Below, in pieces: positions 36,012 to 45,544 of a stretch of 64,000 nt of DNA. The translations under genes were made by a program, and so were the position numbers. The stretch is taken from NCBI GenBank assembly GCA_965199765.1, contig CBDATC010000002.1, positions 496,001 through 560,000 on the forward strand. Direction: 5' to 3'. The notes below the pieces were generated by a model that was not told where the DNA came from, made no database searches, and saw only the letters and a program-made list of their open reading frames with translations. Numbering within the stretch: position 1 is the first letter of the stretch; each line of letters opens with the position of its first letter. The DNA comes from JAPOXR01 sp965199765. GTDB taxonomy: Bacteria > Pseudomonadota > Alphaproteobacteria > Rhodobacterales > Rhodobacteraceae.

Positions 36012-37814
36012 ATGTCTCAGACTCTCACAGCGACTCGCATCGCTGAACCACATCACCATGAAAGCGAGCTGATGAGCGGTGCCCAGATTGTGGTGAGGGC
36101 ATTACAGGATCAAGGCGTAGAAATTGTATTCGGCTATCCCGGCGGCGCGATTCTGCCAATTTATGACAGTCTGCCACAGGGCTCGAATATCATTCATCAT
36201 GTGCTGGTGCGCCATGAACAGGGAGCCGTTCACGCGGCTGAAGGCTATGCCAAGGCAACCGGCAAACCGGGCGTGGTCTTCGTCACATCCGGCCCTGGCG
36301 TTACCAATTCGGTCACCGGTCTCGTCGATGCGAAAATGGATTCGGTTCCCATCATCATACTCTGCGGACAAGTCCCCTCCCATCTCATCGGAACCGACGC
36401 ATTCCAAGAAGCCGATTCCGTTGGAATCACAAGACCGTGCACCAAATATAATTGGCTTGTTAAGGACCCGAACGAAATTGCCGATGTCGTGCACTCAGCC
36501 TTCCATATCGCTACTAGCGGCAGACCCGGGCCGGTGCTGATTGACATCCCCAAAGATGTTCAGATCGCACTCGGCCAATATAAATCTCCCGACCAGTCCC
36601 ACAAGGCCAAAAGCAGACCGAGGATTGACCCAGACGCCAATCAGATCGCTAACGTTGTGGAATGGATGGAAACGGCTGAAAGGCCAATCTTTTACACAGG
36701 TGGCGGTGTCGTCAATTCTGGGAACAAAGCCTCTGCCCTATTGACTAAACTTGTCGATGCCACCGGATTTCCGGTTACCTCCACATTGATGGGTTTGGGA
36801 AGCTATCCCGCATCGGGCCCGAATTGGCTCAACATGCTGGGCATGCACGGAAGCTACGAAGCCAACCTGGCGATGCATGGCTGCGACCTGATGATCAATG
36901 TCGGAGCCCGCTTCGATGATCGGATCACTGGAAACGTTGCCGATTTCAGCCCTGAATCACGTAAAGTGCATATCGATATCGATCCGTCATCGATCAATAA
37001 AACCATAAGCGTTGATATCGGGATCGTGGGCGATGCCGCGCGAGCGCTTGAAGCGCTTACCGCAATTTGGACCGAACGAGGCAGCCGAACGAATAAGCCG
37101 GCCCTTGAACGGTGGTGGCGGCAGATCAACGAGTGGCGGTCTCATGATTGCTTTGGCTATGAACCAGACGCTGACAGGATCAAACCGCAATATGCCTTGG
37201 AACGTCTGGAAGCCTTGACCAAGGGCTATGACCGATATGTGACAACCGAAGTCGGCCAGCACCAAATGTGGGCGGCACAATTCATGAAATTCGACGAGCC
37301 GCGCCGCTGGCAAACTTCTGGCGGATTAGGCACGATGGGTTATGGAGTGCCCTCCTCTCTCGGCATGCAGATGGCGCATCCGGGCGCCTTGGTTATCAAT
37401 GTCGCAGGCGAGGCAAGCTGGTTGATGAATATGCAGGAAATGTGCACGGCAATCCAAGAAAACGCACCGATCAAGCAATTTATCATTAATAATCATTTCC
37501 TTGGAATGGTTCGCCAATGGCAAGAACTGCAGCATGACGGAAATTATAGCCAATCCTGGTGCAGTTCGCTGCCGGACTTTGTTAAACTCGCGGAATCTTT
37601 CGGCTGCAAGGGCATCAAGGCTTCCCGGCCTGACGAGCTGGACGACGCAATCCAGGAAATGCTGGACTATAACGGGCCAGTGATATTCGATTGCCGCGTC
37701 ATACGGGAGGAAAACTGCTTCCCCATGATTCCAGCTGGTCAGCCGCACAATAAAATGCTGCTTGGCCCACCGGTAGATGGCGTTCGCGGAAGTGTCGTGT
37801 CTATGAACGTCTGA
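36012..37814 (+). CDS. ilvB: Acetolactate synthase large subunit
   Basis: TPP- and FAD-dependent first enzyme of branched-chain amino acid synthesis; 600 residues from the ATG at 36012 (MSQTLTATRIAEP). Motifs: VFGYPGGAILPIYDSL, the catalytic Glu in RHEQGAVHAAEGYAKATG, SGPGVTNSVTG, and the TPP-Mg region GEASWLMNMQEMCTA followed by NNHFLGMVRQWQ. The usual GDG of the TPP motif reads GEA here, a noticeable change of the first metal-binding Asp to Glu. The regulatory subunit follows by 19 bases. Confidence 0.95.
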   Translation: MSQTLTATRIAEPHHHESELMSGAQIVVRALQDQGVEIVFGYPGGAILPIYDSLPQGSNIIHHVLVRHEQGAVHAAEGYAKATGKPGVVFVTSGPGVTNSVTGLVDAKMDSVPIIILCGQVPSHLIGTDAFQEADSVGITRPCTKYNWLVKDPNEIADVVHSAFHIATSGRPGPVLIDIPKDVQIALGQYKSPDQSHKAKSRPRIDPDANQIANVVEWMETAERPIFYTGGGVVNSGNKASALLTKLVDATGFPVTSTLMGLGSYPASGPNWLNMLGMHGSYEANLAMHGCDLMINVGARFDDRITGNVADFSPESRKVHIDIDPSSINKTISVDIGIVGDAARALEALTAIWTERGSRTNKPALERWWRQINEWRSHDCFGYEPDADRIKPQYALERLEALTKGYDRYVTTEVGQHQMWAAQFMKFDEPRRWQTSGGLGTMGYGVPSSLGMQMAHPGALVINVAGEASWLMNMQEMCTAIQENAPIKQFIINNHFLGMVRQWQELQHDGNYSQSWCSSLPDFVKLAESFGCKGIKASRPDELDDAIQEMLDYNGPVIFDCRVIREENCFPMIPAGQPHNKMLLGPPVDGVRGSVVSMNV

Positions 37815-37833
37815 AAGCGGTGCGAAGCAAGCC

Positions 37834-38424
37834 ATGAATCTGCAGTTTAAGAAAGGCTCTTCAAAGAAGTCTGCGTACGAATTGCGCAAAACCCGAACTT
37901 CCAAGATTGAGCCCCACACCTTGTCAATCCTTGTCGATAATGAGGCTGGGGTGTTGGCGAGAATCATTGGCCTTTTCTCCGGTCGAGGCTATAACATTGA
38001 AAGCTTGACCGTGAGCGAAATCGATCACACCGGCCATCTATCGCGAATTACAATTGTCAGCTGGGCTTCAGAACGGGTGATTCGACAGATTCGCGCCTTG
38101 GTCGAACGCGAAATTCCGGTTTACGAAGTATGCGATCTCACCAAAGACGGGCCATCAATTGAACGAGAGCTGGCCCTGCATTCGGTATTCGCAATAGGTG
38201 AAAATCGACAGAAAGTACTCGCGGCTGCCAAAGAATTCAGCGCGCGGCTGCTGCCGAATTCCGAATCAGATGCCCTGATTCTTGAGCAGACCGGCACACC
38301 GAAGCAAATCGACGAACTATTCGACAAACTCCGGTTGCTTGGCCAAGAAGAAGTCGTGCGAACCGGGGTCGTCGGCATGAGGCTTGACAGCGGAAAAGGT
38401 CAAGCAACAACCGAGCCTCAGTGA
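37834..38424 (+). CDS. ilvH: Acetolactate synthase small (regulatory) subunit
   Basis: 196 residues: an N-terminal basic extension of about 28 residues (FKKGSSKKSAYELRKTRTSK) and then an ACT domain, HTLSILVDNEAGVLARIIGLF and GRGYNIESLTVSEID, that binds valine for feedback control. The C-terminal domain follows (HSVFAIGENRQKVLAAAKEF and TGTPKQIDELFDKLR). It forms the holoenzyme with the product of the preceding gene. It is convergent with nrdJ, with only 42 bases between the stops, including an 18-bp perfect palindrome (38457-38474). Confidence 0.95.
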   Translation: MNLQFKKGSSKKSAYELRKTRTSKIEPHTLSILVDNEAGVLARIIGLFSGRGYNIESLTVSEIDHTGHLSRITIVSWASERVIRQIRALVEREIPVYEVCDLTKDGPSIERELALHSVFAIGENRQKVLAAAKEFSARLLPNSESDALILEQTGTPKQIDELFDKLRLLGQEEVVRTGVVGMRLDSGKGQATTEPQ

Positions 38425-38466
38425 CCTCATCAGCTCCTCGCTGATCCGTGTTTGCGGCAGCTGACG

Positions 38467-41400
38467 TCAGCTGCAACCGGTTGTCGCACCACAGGTCATG
38501 CAGTGCATGCATGTTCCGCTGCGAACCAGCGTGTAATTTCCGCATGCGCTGCAAGGATCTCCTTCATAGCCCCTGATTTTCGCTGATTTGATGCGGCTGT
38601 CGAGCAGCAGTTCGGCCTCGCCTGCGTCCGTCAGTTCAGTTCGCGCATCCATCCGCGGCTCTTCGTCTGATGATGGTATGCGACTTTCGGCTTCTAACCC
38701 GGCCAGCGGGATGCGGTTACGAAAGTATCCGGCCGATGCAGCTTGCTTAACAACTTCCTTTATCGTTTCCTCGGACATTTTTGTTTCGCCCGCGCCGTCT
38801 TGTTCTTCGACACCGGCTCCCAAGTCATCAAATCGAACTTCTTCCGGCTGCACATGCGCCAAGTCTCGCCGATCCAAATAGCTGATCGCAAGCTCGCGAA
38901 AAACATAGTCGATTATCGACATCGCATTCTTGATCGAGTCATTTCCAACAACCGTCCCGGACGGTTCAAACCGGGTGAATGTGAACGCATTAACGAAAGT
39001 TTCCAGCGGCACGCCGTGCTGCAAACCAATCGAGACTGCGATGGCGAAATTGTTCATCATGGCGCGGAACCCTGCGCCTTCCTTATGCATATCAATGAAG
39101 ATTTCGCCGAGCGAACCGTCCTGATACTCGCCGGTCCGAAGGTAAACTTTGTGGCCGCCGACTATGGCTTTCTGCGTGTATCCTTTCCTGCGCTGCGGCA
39201 ATTTAGCACGAATGCTTTGTCCAGCCATGCTTTGCGGCTCTGGCTTGGCAATTTCGACACGCTGTTCGTTTTGAGAGTCGTCGACCGCATCTTCCTCCGC
39301 TGATTCTGCTAATGATGCCGACAAAGGTTGACTCAGTTTACATCCATCACGGTACAGCGCCAGCGCCTTGATGCCAAGTTTCCAAGCTTTTTCATAGGCT
39401 GCCTTGCAATCACCGATCGAGGCGTTGGCCGGCATATTGACCGTCTTGGAGATCGCGCCGGAAATAAAACTCTGCGCCGCCGCCATCATCTCAATGTGAC
39501 TTTCACTGCTGAGACTTCTTGTTCCCTTCAGCCCGCATGCGGATGCGCAATCAAACACAGGCAGATCCGCTTCTCGGATGTATGGAGCGCCTTCCAGTGT
39601 CATCGCGCCACAGACATACTCATTCGCCTCCTCGATTTCCTGATCCGAAAAACCCAAGTATTTGAGAAGACTGAAAGAATAGTCGTTCATCTGGTCTTTG
39701 GTTATACCCAGTGTCCTGGTGCAGAATTCTTCGCCAACCGTCATCGGCGTTACAGCGTGCGTAATGTGGAATGCAGGCTGCGCCTGGTGTTCGATGCGAC
39801 TGATTTCCGCTTCACCGAATCCAAGCTTTTCCAATGATTCTGGATTGATGTGGGGGGCGCCTTGGAACGAAGCATGCCCAACCGCATAATCGATGATGGA
39901 ATCAATTTGGGTCTGTGTATAACCGAGGGCTTTCAGTGCGCTCGGAACAGAGCGGTTGATGATTTTGAAGTTTCCTCCGCCGGCCAGCTTCTTAGACTTC
40001 ACCAATGCAAAATCCGGTTCGATCCCTGTGGTGTCGCAATTCATGACCAGTCCTATGGTGCCGGTCGGCGCAATGCAGGTGGTCTGAGCATTTCTGAATC
40101 CATGCTGCTTCCCATCGGCAAGCGCACGGTCCCATGCTTTGCGGGCCAAAATGGGCAGATCTTCGTCTGGACAGTCTTCGGCTTGCAGCGGAACCGGCAA
40201 TATCGAAAGCTGACGATAGCCGGATTTTGCGCCGTAAGTCGCTTGGCGATGATTGCTGATTACGCGCAGCATATCGTGCGAATTGTCCCGATATCCCGGA
40301 AAGGGTTCCAGCTCGGACGCCATTTCAGCGGAAACGGCGTAAGCCTCACCCGCCATGAGGGAGGTGATTGCTGCGCACATTGCCCTTCCTTGATCCGAAT
40401 CGTACGCAATCCCCATCGTCATCAGCAAACCGCCTATGTTTGCGTATCCTAGTCCAAGCGTTCGATAGTCATAGGAAAGTTTAGCAATGTCGCGCGATGG
40501 AAACTGAGCCATCGACACCGAGATTTCCAAACTAACGGTAAGCAACCTGGTTGCATGAATGAATTCCGTGCTTGCAAATTTTTCGTCCCGATAGAAAGCG
40601 AGCAGGTTCAATGACGCCAAATTGCAAGCGGTATTGTCCAGAAACATGTACTCCGAGCATGGGTTGGAGCCTCTAATCTGCCCACCTTTGGGGCAAGTGT
40701 GCCAACTGTTGATCGTATCATGAAACTGAACACCGGGATCTGCGCATGCCCAAGCGGCGTGCCCGATTTCCTCCCAAAGATGCCGTGCCGAAACCTGCTT
40801 TGCCACTTTGCCGTCGGTGCGGCGTTTCAAACTCCATAATTCGCCGCCCTGCACAGCCTCGAGAAATGCATCCGTCACTCTTACTGAATTGTTGGAATTC
40901 TGGCCCGATACCGAAGTGTAGGCTTCTGACTCCCATTCAGTATTGTAGGTGTCGAACGGCATATCGGTGTAGCCCTGCTTCGCATATTGCAGCACCCGGT
41001 TGACGTAGCTTTCCGGCACATTCGCGCGGCGTGCGCTAATGATCGCTCTTTGCAAGGCTTTGTTCTTGGTTGGATCATAGGCCTCTTCGCCAAGCCCTTC
41101 CCACAGATTAACGGCTTCAAACAGTTTGCTCAGTGCTTTCTTGGTCGCCAGCGAGCCCGCTACCAGTGAAGCGACCTTCTGTTCTTCCTTGGCCTTCCAA
41201 GTAATGAATTCTTCGATATCCGGATGGTCGATATCACAGATGACCATTTTCGCTGCGCGTCGGGTGGTTCCGCCGCTCTTGATCGCTCCCGCCGCTCGGT
41301 CGCCGATCTTCAAGAAACTCATGAGGCCGCTGGATTTTCCGCCGCTTGCCAGAGGTTCGTCGCTTCCACGCACGTTTGAAAAATTGGTACCGGTTCCGGA

Positions 41401-42084
41401 ACCGAATTTGAACAGCCTCGCCTCTCGCTGCCAAAGATCCATAATGCCGCCTTCATTGACCAGATCATCGTCAATCGCCTGAATAAAGCAGGCATGTGGC
41501 TGCGGCCGAAGATAGGAACTGTTAGACTTTACGGGCTTTCCGGTCTTTGGCTCCACGTAGTAATGGCCCTGCCCTGAACCATCAATTCCGTAAGCCCAGT
41601 GCAGGCCGGTATTGAACCATTGCGGCGAGTTTGGGGCGGCCTTTTGGGTTGCCAGAATATGCCGAATTTCATCGTAGTAGGCACGCGCATCTTCTTCTTT
41701 GGTGAAGTAGCCGCCTTTCCAGCCCCAATACGTCCATGCGCCAGCGATTCGGTCAAAAACCTGACGGGCGGATGTTTCAGATCCAAATCTTTCATCTTCG
41801 GGAAGCATTTCAAGTGCAGTCGTGTCAGGTTCTGACCGCCAGAGAAACCGGGGAACTCCTCTTTCGTTGACTCGTCTCAGCTTGGCTGGAACTCCCGCTT
41901 TACGAAAGTATTTCTGTGCCAAAACATCTGCTGCTACTTGGCTCCAGGATTTTGGCACTTCCAACTGCTCAAGGCAGAACACGATTGATCCGTCGGTGTT
42001 CCGAATCTCGGACCGCGTGTTAACAAACTCAATGCCGCCATATCCGCCACCGACCTCGGTCGTGAAGATCCTCCTGACTTTCAT
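38467..42084 (-). CDS. nrdJ: Class II (adenosylcobalamin-dependent) ribonucleotide reductase
   Basis: 1,205 residues, the long NrdJ form. It makes deoxyribonucleotides with a cobalamin-generated thiyl radical and needs no oxygen. Active-site segments: SNPCSEYMFLDNTACNLASL, with the N-x-C-x-E radical site and a conserved Cys, and APTGTIGLVMNCDTTGIEPD. The C-terminus ends in a CxxC-rich zinc ribbon (DPCSACGNYTLVRSGTCMHC and then MTCGATTGC), which supplies the redox-active thiols. Two NrdR-like boxes lie 118-165 bases upstream. No cobalamin riboswitch was seen. A ribosome site (GGGAGA) precedes the ATG. Confidence 0.95.
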   Translation of the reverse strand: MKVRRIFTTEVGGGYGGIEFVNTRSEIRNTDGSIVFCLEQLEVPKSWSQVAADVLAQKYFRKAGVPAKLRRVNERGVPRFLWRSEPDTTALEMLPEDERFGSETSARQVFDRIAGAWTYWGWKGGYFTKEEDARAYYDEIRHILATQKAAPNSPQWFNTGLHWAYGIDGSGQGHYYVEPKTGKPVKSNSSYLRPQPHACFIQAIDDDLVNEGGIMDLWQREARLFKFGSGTGTNFSNVRGSDEPLASGGKSSGLMSFLKIGDRAAGAIKSGGTTRRAAKMVICDIDHPDIEEFITWKAKEEQKVASLVAGSLATKKALSKLFEAVNLWEGLGEEAYDPTKNKALQRAIISARRANVPESYVNRVLQYAKQGYTDMPFDTYNTEWESEAYTSVSGQNSNNSVRVTDAFLEAVQGGELWSLKRRTDGKVAKQVSARHLWEEIGHAAWACADPGVQFHDTINSWHTCPKGGQIRGSNPCSEYMFLDNTACNLASLNLLAFYRDEKFASTEFIHATRLLTVSLEISVSMAQFPSRDIAKLSYDYRTLGLGYANIGGLLMTMGIAYDSDQGRAMCAAITSLMAGEAYAVSAEMASELEPFPGYRDNSHDMLRVISNHRQATYGAKSGYRQLSILPVPLQAEDCPDEDLPILARKAWDRALADGKQHGFRNAQTTCIAPTGTIGLVMNCDTTGIEPDFALVKSKKLAGGGNFKIINRSVPSALKALGYTQTQIDSIIDYAVGHASFQGAPHINPESLEKLGFGEAEISRIEHQAQPAFHITHAVTPMTVGEEFCTRTLGITKDQMNDYSFSLLKYLGFSDQEIEEANEYVCGAMTLEGAPYIREADLPVFDCASACGLKGTRSLSSESHIEMMAAAQSFISGAISKTVNMPANASIGDCKAAYEKAWKLGIKALALYRDGCKLSQPLSASLAESAEEDAVDDSQNEQRVEIAKPEPQSMAGQSIRAKLPQRRKGYTQKAIVGGHKVYLRTGEYQDGSLGEIFIDMHKEGAGFRAMMNNFAIAVSIGLQHGVPLETFVNAFTFTRFEPSGTVVGNDSIKNAMSIIDYVFRELAISYLDRRDLAHVQPEEVRFDDLGAGVEEQDGAGETKMSEETIKEVVKQAASAGYFRNRIPLAGLEAESRIPSSDEEPRMDARTELTDAGEAELLLDSRIKSAKIRGYEGDPCSACGNYTLVRSGTCMHCMTCGATTGCS

Positions 42085-42201
42085 AACTACCCTGTTCTCC
42101 CGATTTTTTGCTGCCTCAAAGCGTCAATAAAATTAACTCAAACAAACTATGGTCCTAACCAATTTAACTTTTTTAAGATTGGTGAAGACTGTAAAAAGAA
42201 G

Positions 42202-42248
42202 AAACAATATATTGTGGAAAAATTACTTTGCAACACAATTTTTGCCTA
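42202..42248. promoter_or_regulatory. Tandem NrdR-like boxes upstream of nrdJ
   Basis: Box 1 (42202-42217) is AAACAATATATTGTGG, agreeing at 14 of 16 positions with the NrdR consensus acaCwAtATaTwGtgt. Box 2 starts exactly 31 bases later (42233) with a perfect left half (ACACAAT) and a degraded right half. Paired boxes about three helical turns apart are the known NrdR arrangement. nrdJ starts at 42084 on the minus strand. Confidence 0.7.
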
Positions 42249-42417
42249 TGTGTGACTTGAAAAAGTTACTTAGTGGACAATTTTTTTTGTTCGAAGAGTT
42301 CAGTTGTCCGGTTGTTGAGATGGCAGCGCTTGATAGCCAGAATCTGGTTTGCTCCATTGACCGGCCAGCGGCATCCGCTTCGATCGCGCCCGATCCGATG
42401 GGCAGGACTTGTTTCCG

Positions 42418-43333
42418 CTATTGGTCATAGCGCATCCGGTTGAGGCTGGACTTGAAACGCCGGACACGGTCGGCGGTTTTTCCGCTGATTTCGACCGAGG
42501 TTTCGAGCTCGGCGACGACTTTGGACGCTGCGCCTTCGAGGAGCATTGTCCTGAGTCTAGCGAAATTTTCTTTCCGTTCCGCATCGTCGGCATCCCTCGA
42601 TGAAAATCGGAAACCTCATCGCCCATGGCGAAAGGCCCGCTCTCGACGGCTGTATTCCTGAGACCGGCCGGATTTTCCCTCACTGCCATTTTGCCTGCAG
42701 CTCCGCTGCTCTGATTCGCCGGTTCGCAAGACACCGCCTGGTTTGTTCTGCCGGAGACAAAGAACAATGCGCCGAAGCCGACAAGACCGCGCACTTCTGC
42801 AAGAAACAAAATCCCGTTGCCGAACCACGCTTCTCAAATCCTTGATTCCACTCGGACCCGCATCCTGACGATGCCGTGAAGGCCCCCATGTCGGTGATAC
42901 GAACTTGCAAGCGAACTTTGTCCCGCGCCTGAGAATGCTCAGGGCAACCGAAACTGCATGGATCATCCAGCGGGCGGCGCAGTTGAGATAGAACTGAAGC
43001 CCTTCGCCCGAATTCTCGTAAAATTCCAAAAACACATGCCGTCCGGCGAGCTCCTGATGGAACCACACCCCTGTCTGGTCGTCCATGCCGAAATCCCAGA
43101 ATGTGTTGAAGGGAGTGAGCGGCTTGAACGGGAAATCCCCGACTTCCCCCCCCCGCTGGTTCAGGCTGTAGATGCCGTCCTCGAACCACGGGGAAGAAAT
43201 GCATCTTGTAGTCTTCGGCCCCGTGCGGGCGCCTTTCCAGCGCCATGGCCAAGATCTTCTGGCATTTGGCGTAAAAGTCTCCTTCTATGCCCTCGGCTGT
43301 GGATTCGATGAAGCAAAGCTGTTTCGGCGCCAA
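42418..43333 (-). pseudogene. Phage terminase large subunit relic and attached fragment
   Basis: Minus strand, first frame: CFIESTAEGIEGDFYAKCQ, then HGAEDYKMHFFP. After a one-base shift near 43183 the second frame continues WFEDGIYSLNQRGGEVGDFP, WDFGMDDQTGVWFHQE and VFLEFYENSGEGLQFYLN. This is the nuclease half of a phage TerL-type packaging protein. Past about 42960 similarity fades and frames mix. At 42418-42622 a separate stretch without a start codon (KENFARLRTMLLEGAASKVV) still reads like protein; I do not recognise it. The relic adjoins an IS256 end and lies about 200 bases from tRNA-Pro, so it may be a prophage remnant. Confidence 0.75.
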
Positions 43334-43340
43334 CGTGTTT

Positions 43341-43386
43341 AGCCGCCGTCACATGACTGAAAGTGCAAAAGTTTCTGGACACTACC
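43341..43386 (+). mobile_element. Solo end of the IS256-type element
   Basis: AGCCGCCGTCACATGACTGA, then GTTTCTGGACACTACC, matches the element end at 26050-26097 with a few substitutions. No transposase sequence adjoins it; the terminase relic is on one side. Confidence 0.75.
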
Positions 43387-43546
43387 AAAGAATCGGCGAG
43401 AGAACGAGTTCGTTAGCAAAAACTTTGCAGCCCATCCGGTCTTGATGACCAGAGGGTCGGCAGGACCTGCGTCACGAAACGAATCGACTGTTTAATCCCG
43501 AAATCGGTCTGCGCTGTATGAAGGCAATTCAATTTTCGCAGGAAAA

Positions 43547-43623
43547 TGGTCGGGGCGATTGGATTCGAACCAACGGCCTACGGCTCCCAAAGCCGTCGCG
43601 CTACCAGACTGCGCTACGCCCCG
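43547..43623 (-). tRNA. tRNA-Pro (anticodon TGG)
   Basis: On the minus strand: acceptor CGGGGCG pairing with CGCCCCG, D-arm GCGC...GCGC, anticodon loop TTTGGGA (TGG), T-arm with GTTCGAAT. The 3' CCA is encoded (43547-43549). 77 nt, with no mismatched stem seen. Confidence 0.97.
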
Positions 43624-43664
43624 CTGACTGTATACCTATCAGCTTTATGCTGAATTTCAATGGT

Positions 43665-44156
43665 TCAAAAACCTGCTTTGCACGTCCAGACGACGTCAGA
43701 CCCTTCAAAGGCCGGATGACGGATTTCCGTGCCCGTCTCAATACCGAATTGTTCTGACAGGCCACCATTGATTTCAAGTACCGCAAAGACGTTTTGGCCT
43801 CCATGAAAATTCACTGTGCTAAACGGTTCAGCATTGCGATTCAAAGATACCAGCTGACCGGTTTTGTCAAAAAACAACATATCAAGTGGAATAAAAGTGT
43901 TCTTCATCCAAAAAGAAACCGGCTGCGGCTTACCAAATAGAAAAAGCATGCCATGCCGTCGCGGCAGATGCTCACGGTGCATTAAACCCCGCGAACGGGA
44001 TTTTGGTGTGTCCGCAATCTCAACAGCAAAGCGAGCCGTTCCCCAATCACCGCGCAGATCAACTCGGTCAGGCCGACAGTCAGCTTGAGCTGTTATAGCC
44101 AAGGCACCCAACAATATCGCTCCGCAAACAGCGAGCAGCTTTCGATTCATGCGCAA
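43665..44156 (-). CDS. Exported DUF192 protein
   Basis: 163 residues with a cleavable signal (LLAVCGAILLGALAITAQA) and one DUF192 domain: FAVEIADTPKSRSRGLMHRE, MLFLFGKPQPVSFWMKNTFI, PLDMLFFDKTGQLVS and VFAVLEINGG. Small secreted or periplasmic proteins of unknown biochemical role; archaeal and bacterial homologues are widespread. A second Met two codons in (44150) is an equally good start. It is downstream of the cold-shock gene on the same strand, a common alphaproteobacterial pairing. Confidence 0.9.
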   Translation of the reverse strand: MRMNRKLLAVCGAILLGALAITAQADCRPDRVDLRGDWGTARFAVEIADTPKSRSRGLMHREHLPRRHGMLFLFGKPQPVSFWMKNTFIPLDMLFFDKTGQLVSLNRNAEPFSTVNFHGGQNVFAVLEINGGLSEQFGIETGTEIRHPAFEGSDVVWTCKAGF

Positions 44157-44218
44157 AATGCTGTCACTAATTCGGCGTTAACTTACTTCTTTGTTCCGGT
44201 CGAATCCCCACCAGGCGC

Positions 44219-44752
44219 TTACATGACAGATTCCCAAGGGACGATTTCGGCTACGACTTTACCGCGGGATCCGGATTGAATCCTTACAGCGACCGCTTCG
44301 CCTGTTTGAATGTCCGTTAAGCTGCTTTGGCGCAAAACTTCGATGTGCAGAAAGACATCTTCGACACTGCGAAAGGTGTTTACAAAACCAAATCCACGCA
44401 TCTTGTCGAACCATTTCACACGCGCAGGTTCGTACGCTTCTTCGACCGAAACTGGTGTAACCTTCTGTTCGCCAGCGCCGCAGACTCCATTCGATGGGTC
44501 TGGAGGTTCAATGGAAATCACCTCGACTGCCTGTCGCCCGCGCTGCGAATCACGAACTGCCATTTCAACAATTGACCCATCTAAGACTGATGTTCGACCA
44601 AACTCGCGCAGAACATTGATGTGAAGCATTACGTCCGGACCGGGTTCATCGGAAGCAACAAACCCGTATCCTTTAGCCGTGCTAAACCACTTTACACGAC
44701 CACGTATAGTTTTCTGAATAATTCCTTCTCTCCCTTTGACGTGCCGCGACAT
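44219..44752 (-). CDS. Cold-shock protein with two CSD domains
   Basis: 177 residues with two OB-fold cold-shock domains, the double form typical of alphaproteobacteria. Domain 1 (about 18-80) has RGRVKWFSTAKGYGFVASD and domain 2 (about 110-172) has PARVKWFDKMRGFGFVNTF followed by DVFLHIEVLR; both keep the KGYGF/RGFGF RNP1 and VxLHI RNP2 nucleic-acid-binding motifs. Likely an RNA chaperone. It precedes the DUF192 gene, with 62 bases between. Confidence 0.94.
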   Translation of the reverse strand: MSRHVKGREGIIQKTIRGRVKWFSTAKGYGFVASDEPGPDVMLHINVLREFGRTSVLDGSIVEMAVRDSQRGRQAVEVISIEPPDPSNGVCGAGEQKVTPVSVEEAYEPARVKWFDKMRGFGFVNTFRSVEDVFLHIEVLRQSSLTDIQTGEAVAVRIQSGSRGKVVAEIVPWESVM

Positions 44753-44842
44753 TCTGCTCCTATAACAGCGTCAGCACATTGGATCGGATTCTAAGGTGCA
44801 AATCATTGTAAATCAACATCGTTATCACTAGCTGGCCAAAGG

Positions 44843-45448
44843 CTAGGGCGAAAGGCGTACAATCGTCCATCCGCCAGAGAAGCTGGACCTGCGCCACAAA
44901 AACCGGTCATGCAGCCTGTGAAGCCCATTGCACCAAAATTCAATCTCTGTCGGGCGCAGCCGAAACCCGCCCCAATAGGGTGGACGGCTCGGATCTTCTC
45001 CATGGGTTAGCCTCGCTTGCCGGAGCCGGTTTTCAAGCATATCCCTAGACTGAAGGACACTTGATTGCCGTGATGCCCAAGCCCCCAAGCGGCTTTCAAC
45101 CGACCTTGTGCGAAAATACTCGTCCGATACGCTGTCCTTTGTCTGCTCAACAGAACCTCGTGCGCGGATCTGACGGCGCAAGGACTTCCAATGCAATACG
45201 ATTGCCGCCTTTCGAGTGGCATTGATTTCCTGAGCTTTCGCACTATCGAAATTGGTAAAAAAAATCAGACCATCCGAACATATTGCCTTCAATAGAACCA
45301 TTCGGACATTGGGAAGTCCCGAAGCGTCCACTGTTGCGAGAGCTGCGGCTTCGGGATCGTTAAGTTCAACTTGAGCGGCTTCCGCCATCCATCGATTTGC
45401 GATCTCAAACGGATCATCACCGCTGAAACATCCAGTTCGATCTGTCAT
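44843..45448 (-). CDS. pdxH: Pyridoxamine/pyridoxine 5'-phosphate oxidase
   Basis: FMN-dependent oxidase giving pyridoxal phosphate; 201 residues from the ATG at 45448 (MTDRTGCFSGDDPFEIA), while a start at 45472 would add eight. Conserved segments: PNVRMVLLKAICSDGLIFFT and FDSAKAQEINATRKAAIVLH (FMN binding), and near the end PPYWGGFRLRPTEIEFW followed by RLHDRFLW. It is divergent from fabI, with 97 bases between the starts. Confidence 0.96.
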   Translation of the reverse strand: MTDRTGCFSGDDPFEIANRWMAEAAQVELNDPEAAALATVDASGLPNVRMVLLKAICSDGLIFFTNFDSAKAQEINATRKAAIVLHWKSLRRQIRARGSVEQTKDSVSDEYFRTRSVESRLGAWASRQSSVLQSRDMLENRLRQARLTHGEDPSRPPYWGGFRLRPTEIEFWCNGLHRLHDRFLWRRSSFSGGWTIVRLSP

Positions 45449-45544
45449 TCGAATTCCTCTGTTCCCGGACAACGGCGCGCTATTGAAGAGTCTGCGACTT
45501 TTGCCTAAATAGCAGCCGAATTCAATTGTGAAAGGTGTGCGTCG

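Noticed and set aside
38457..38474. 18-bp palindrome GCAGCTGACGTCAGCTGC as a terminator between ilvH and nrdJ
   Set aside because: There is no loop and no T-run on either strand, and it overlaps the nrdJ stop codon; its symmetry may be chance or a protein site, so no terminator is called.
42085..42330. Cobalamin riboswitch upstream of nrdJ
   Set aside because: I looked for the B12-box pattern (GCCACTG-like) in this AT-rich leader and did not find it; only NrdR-like boxes were supported.
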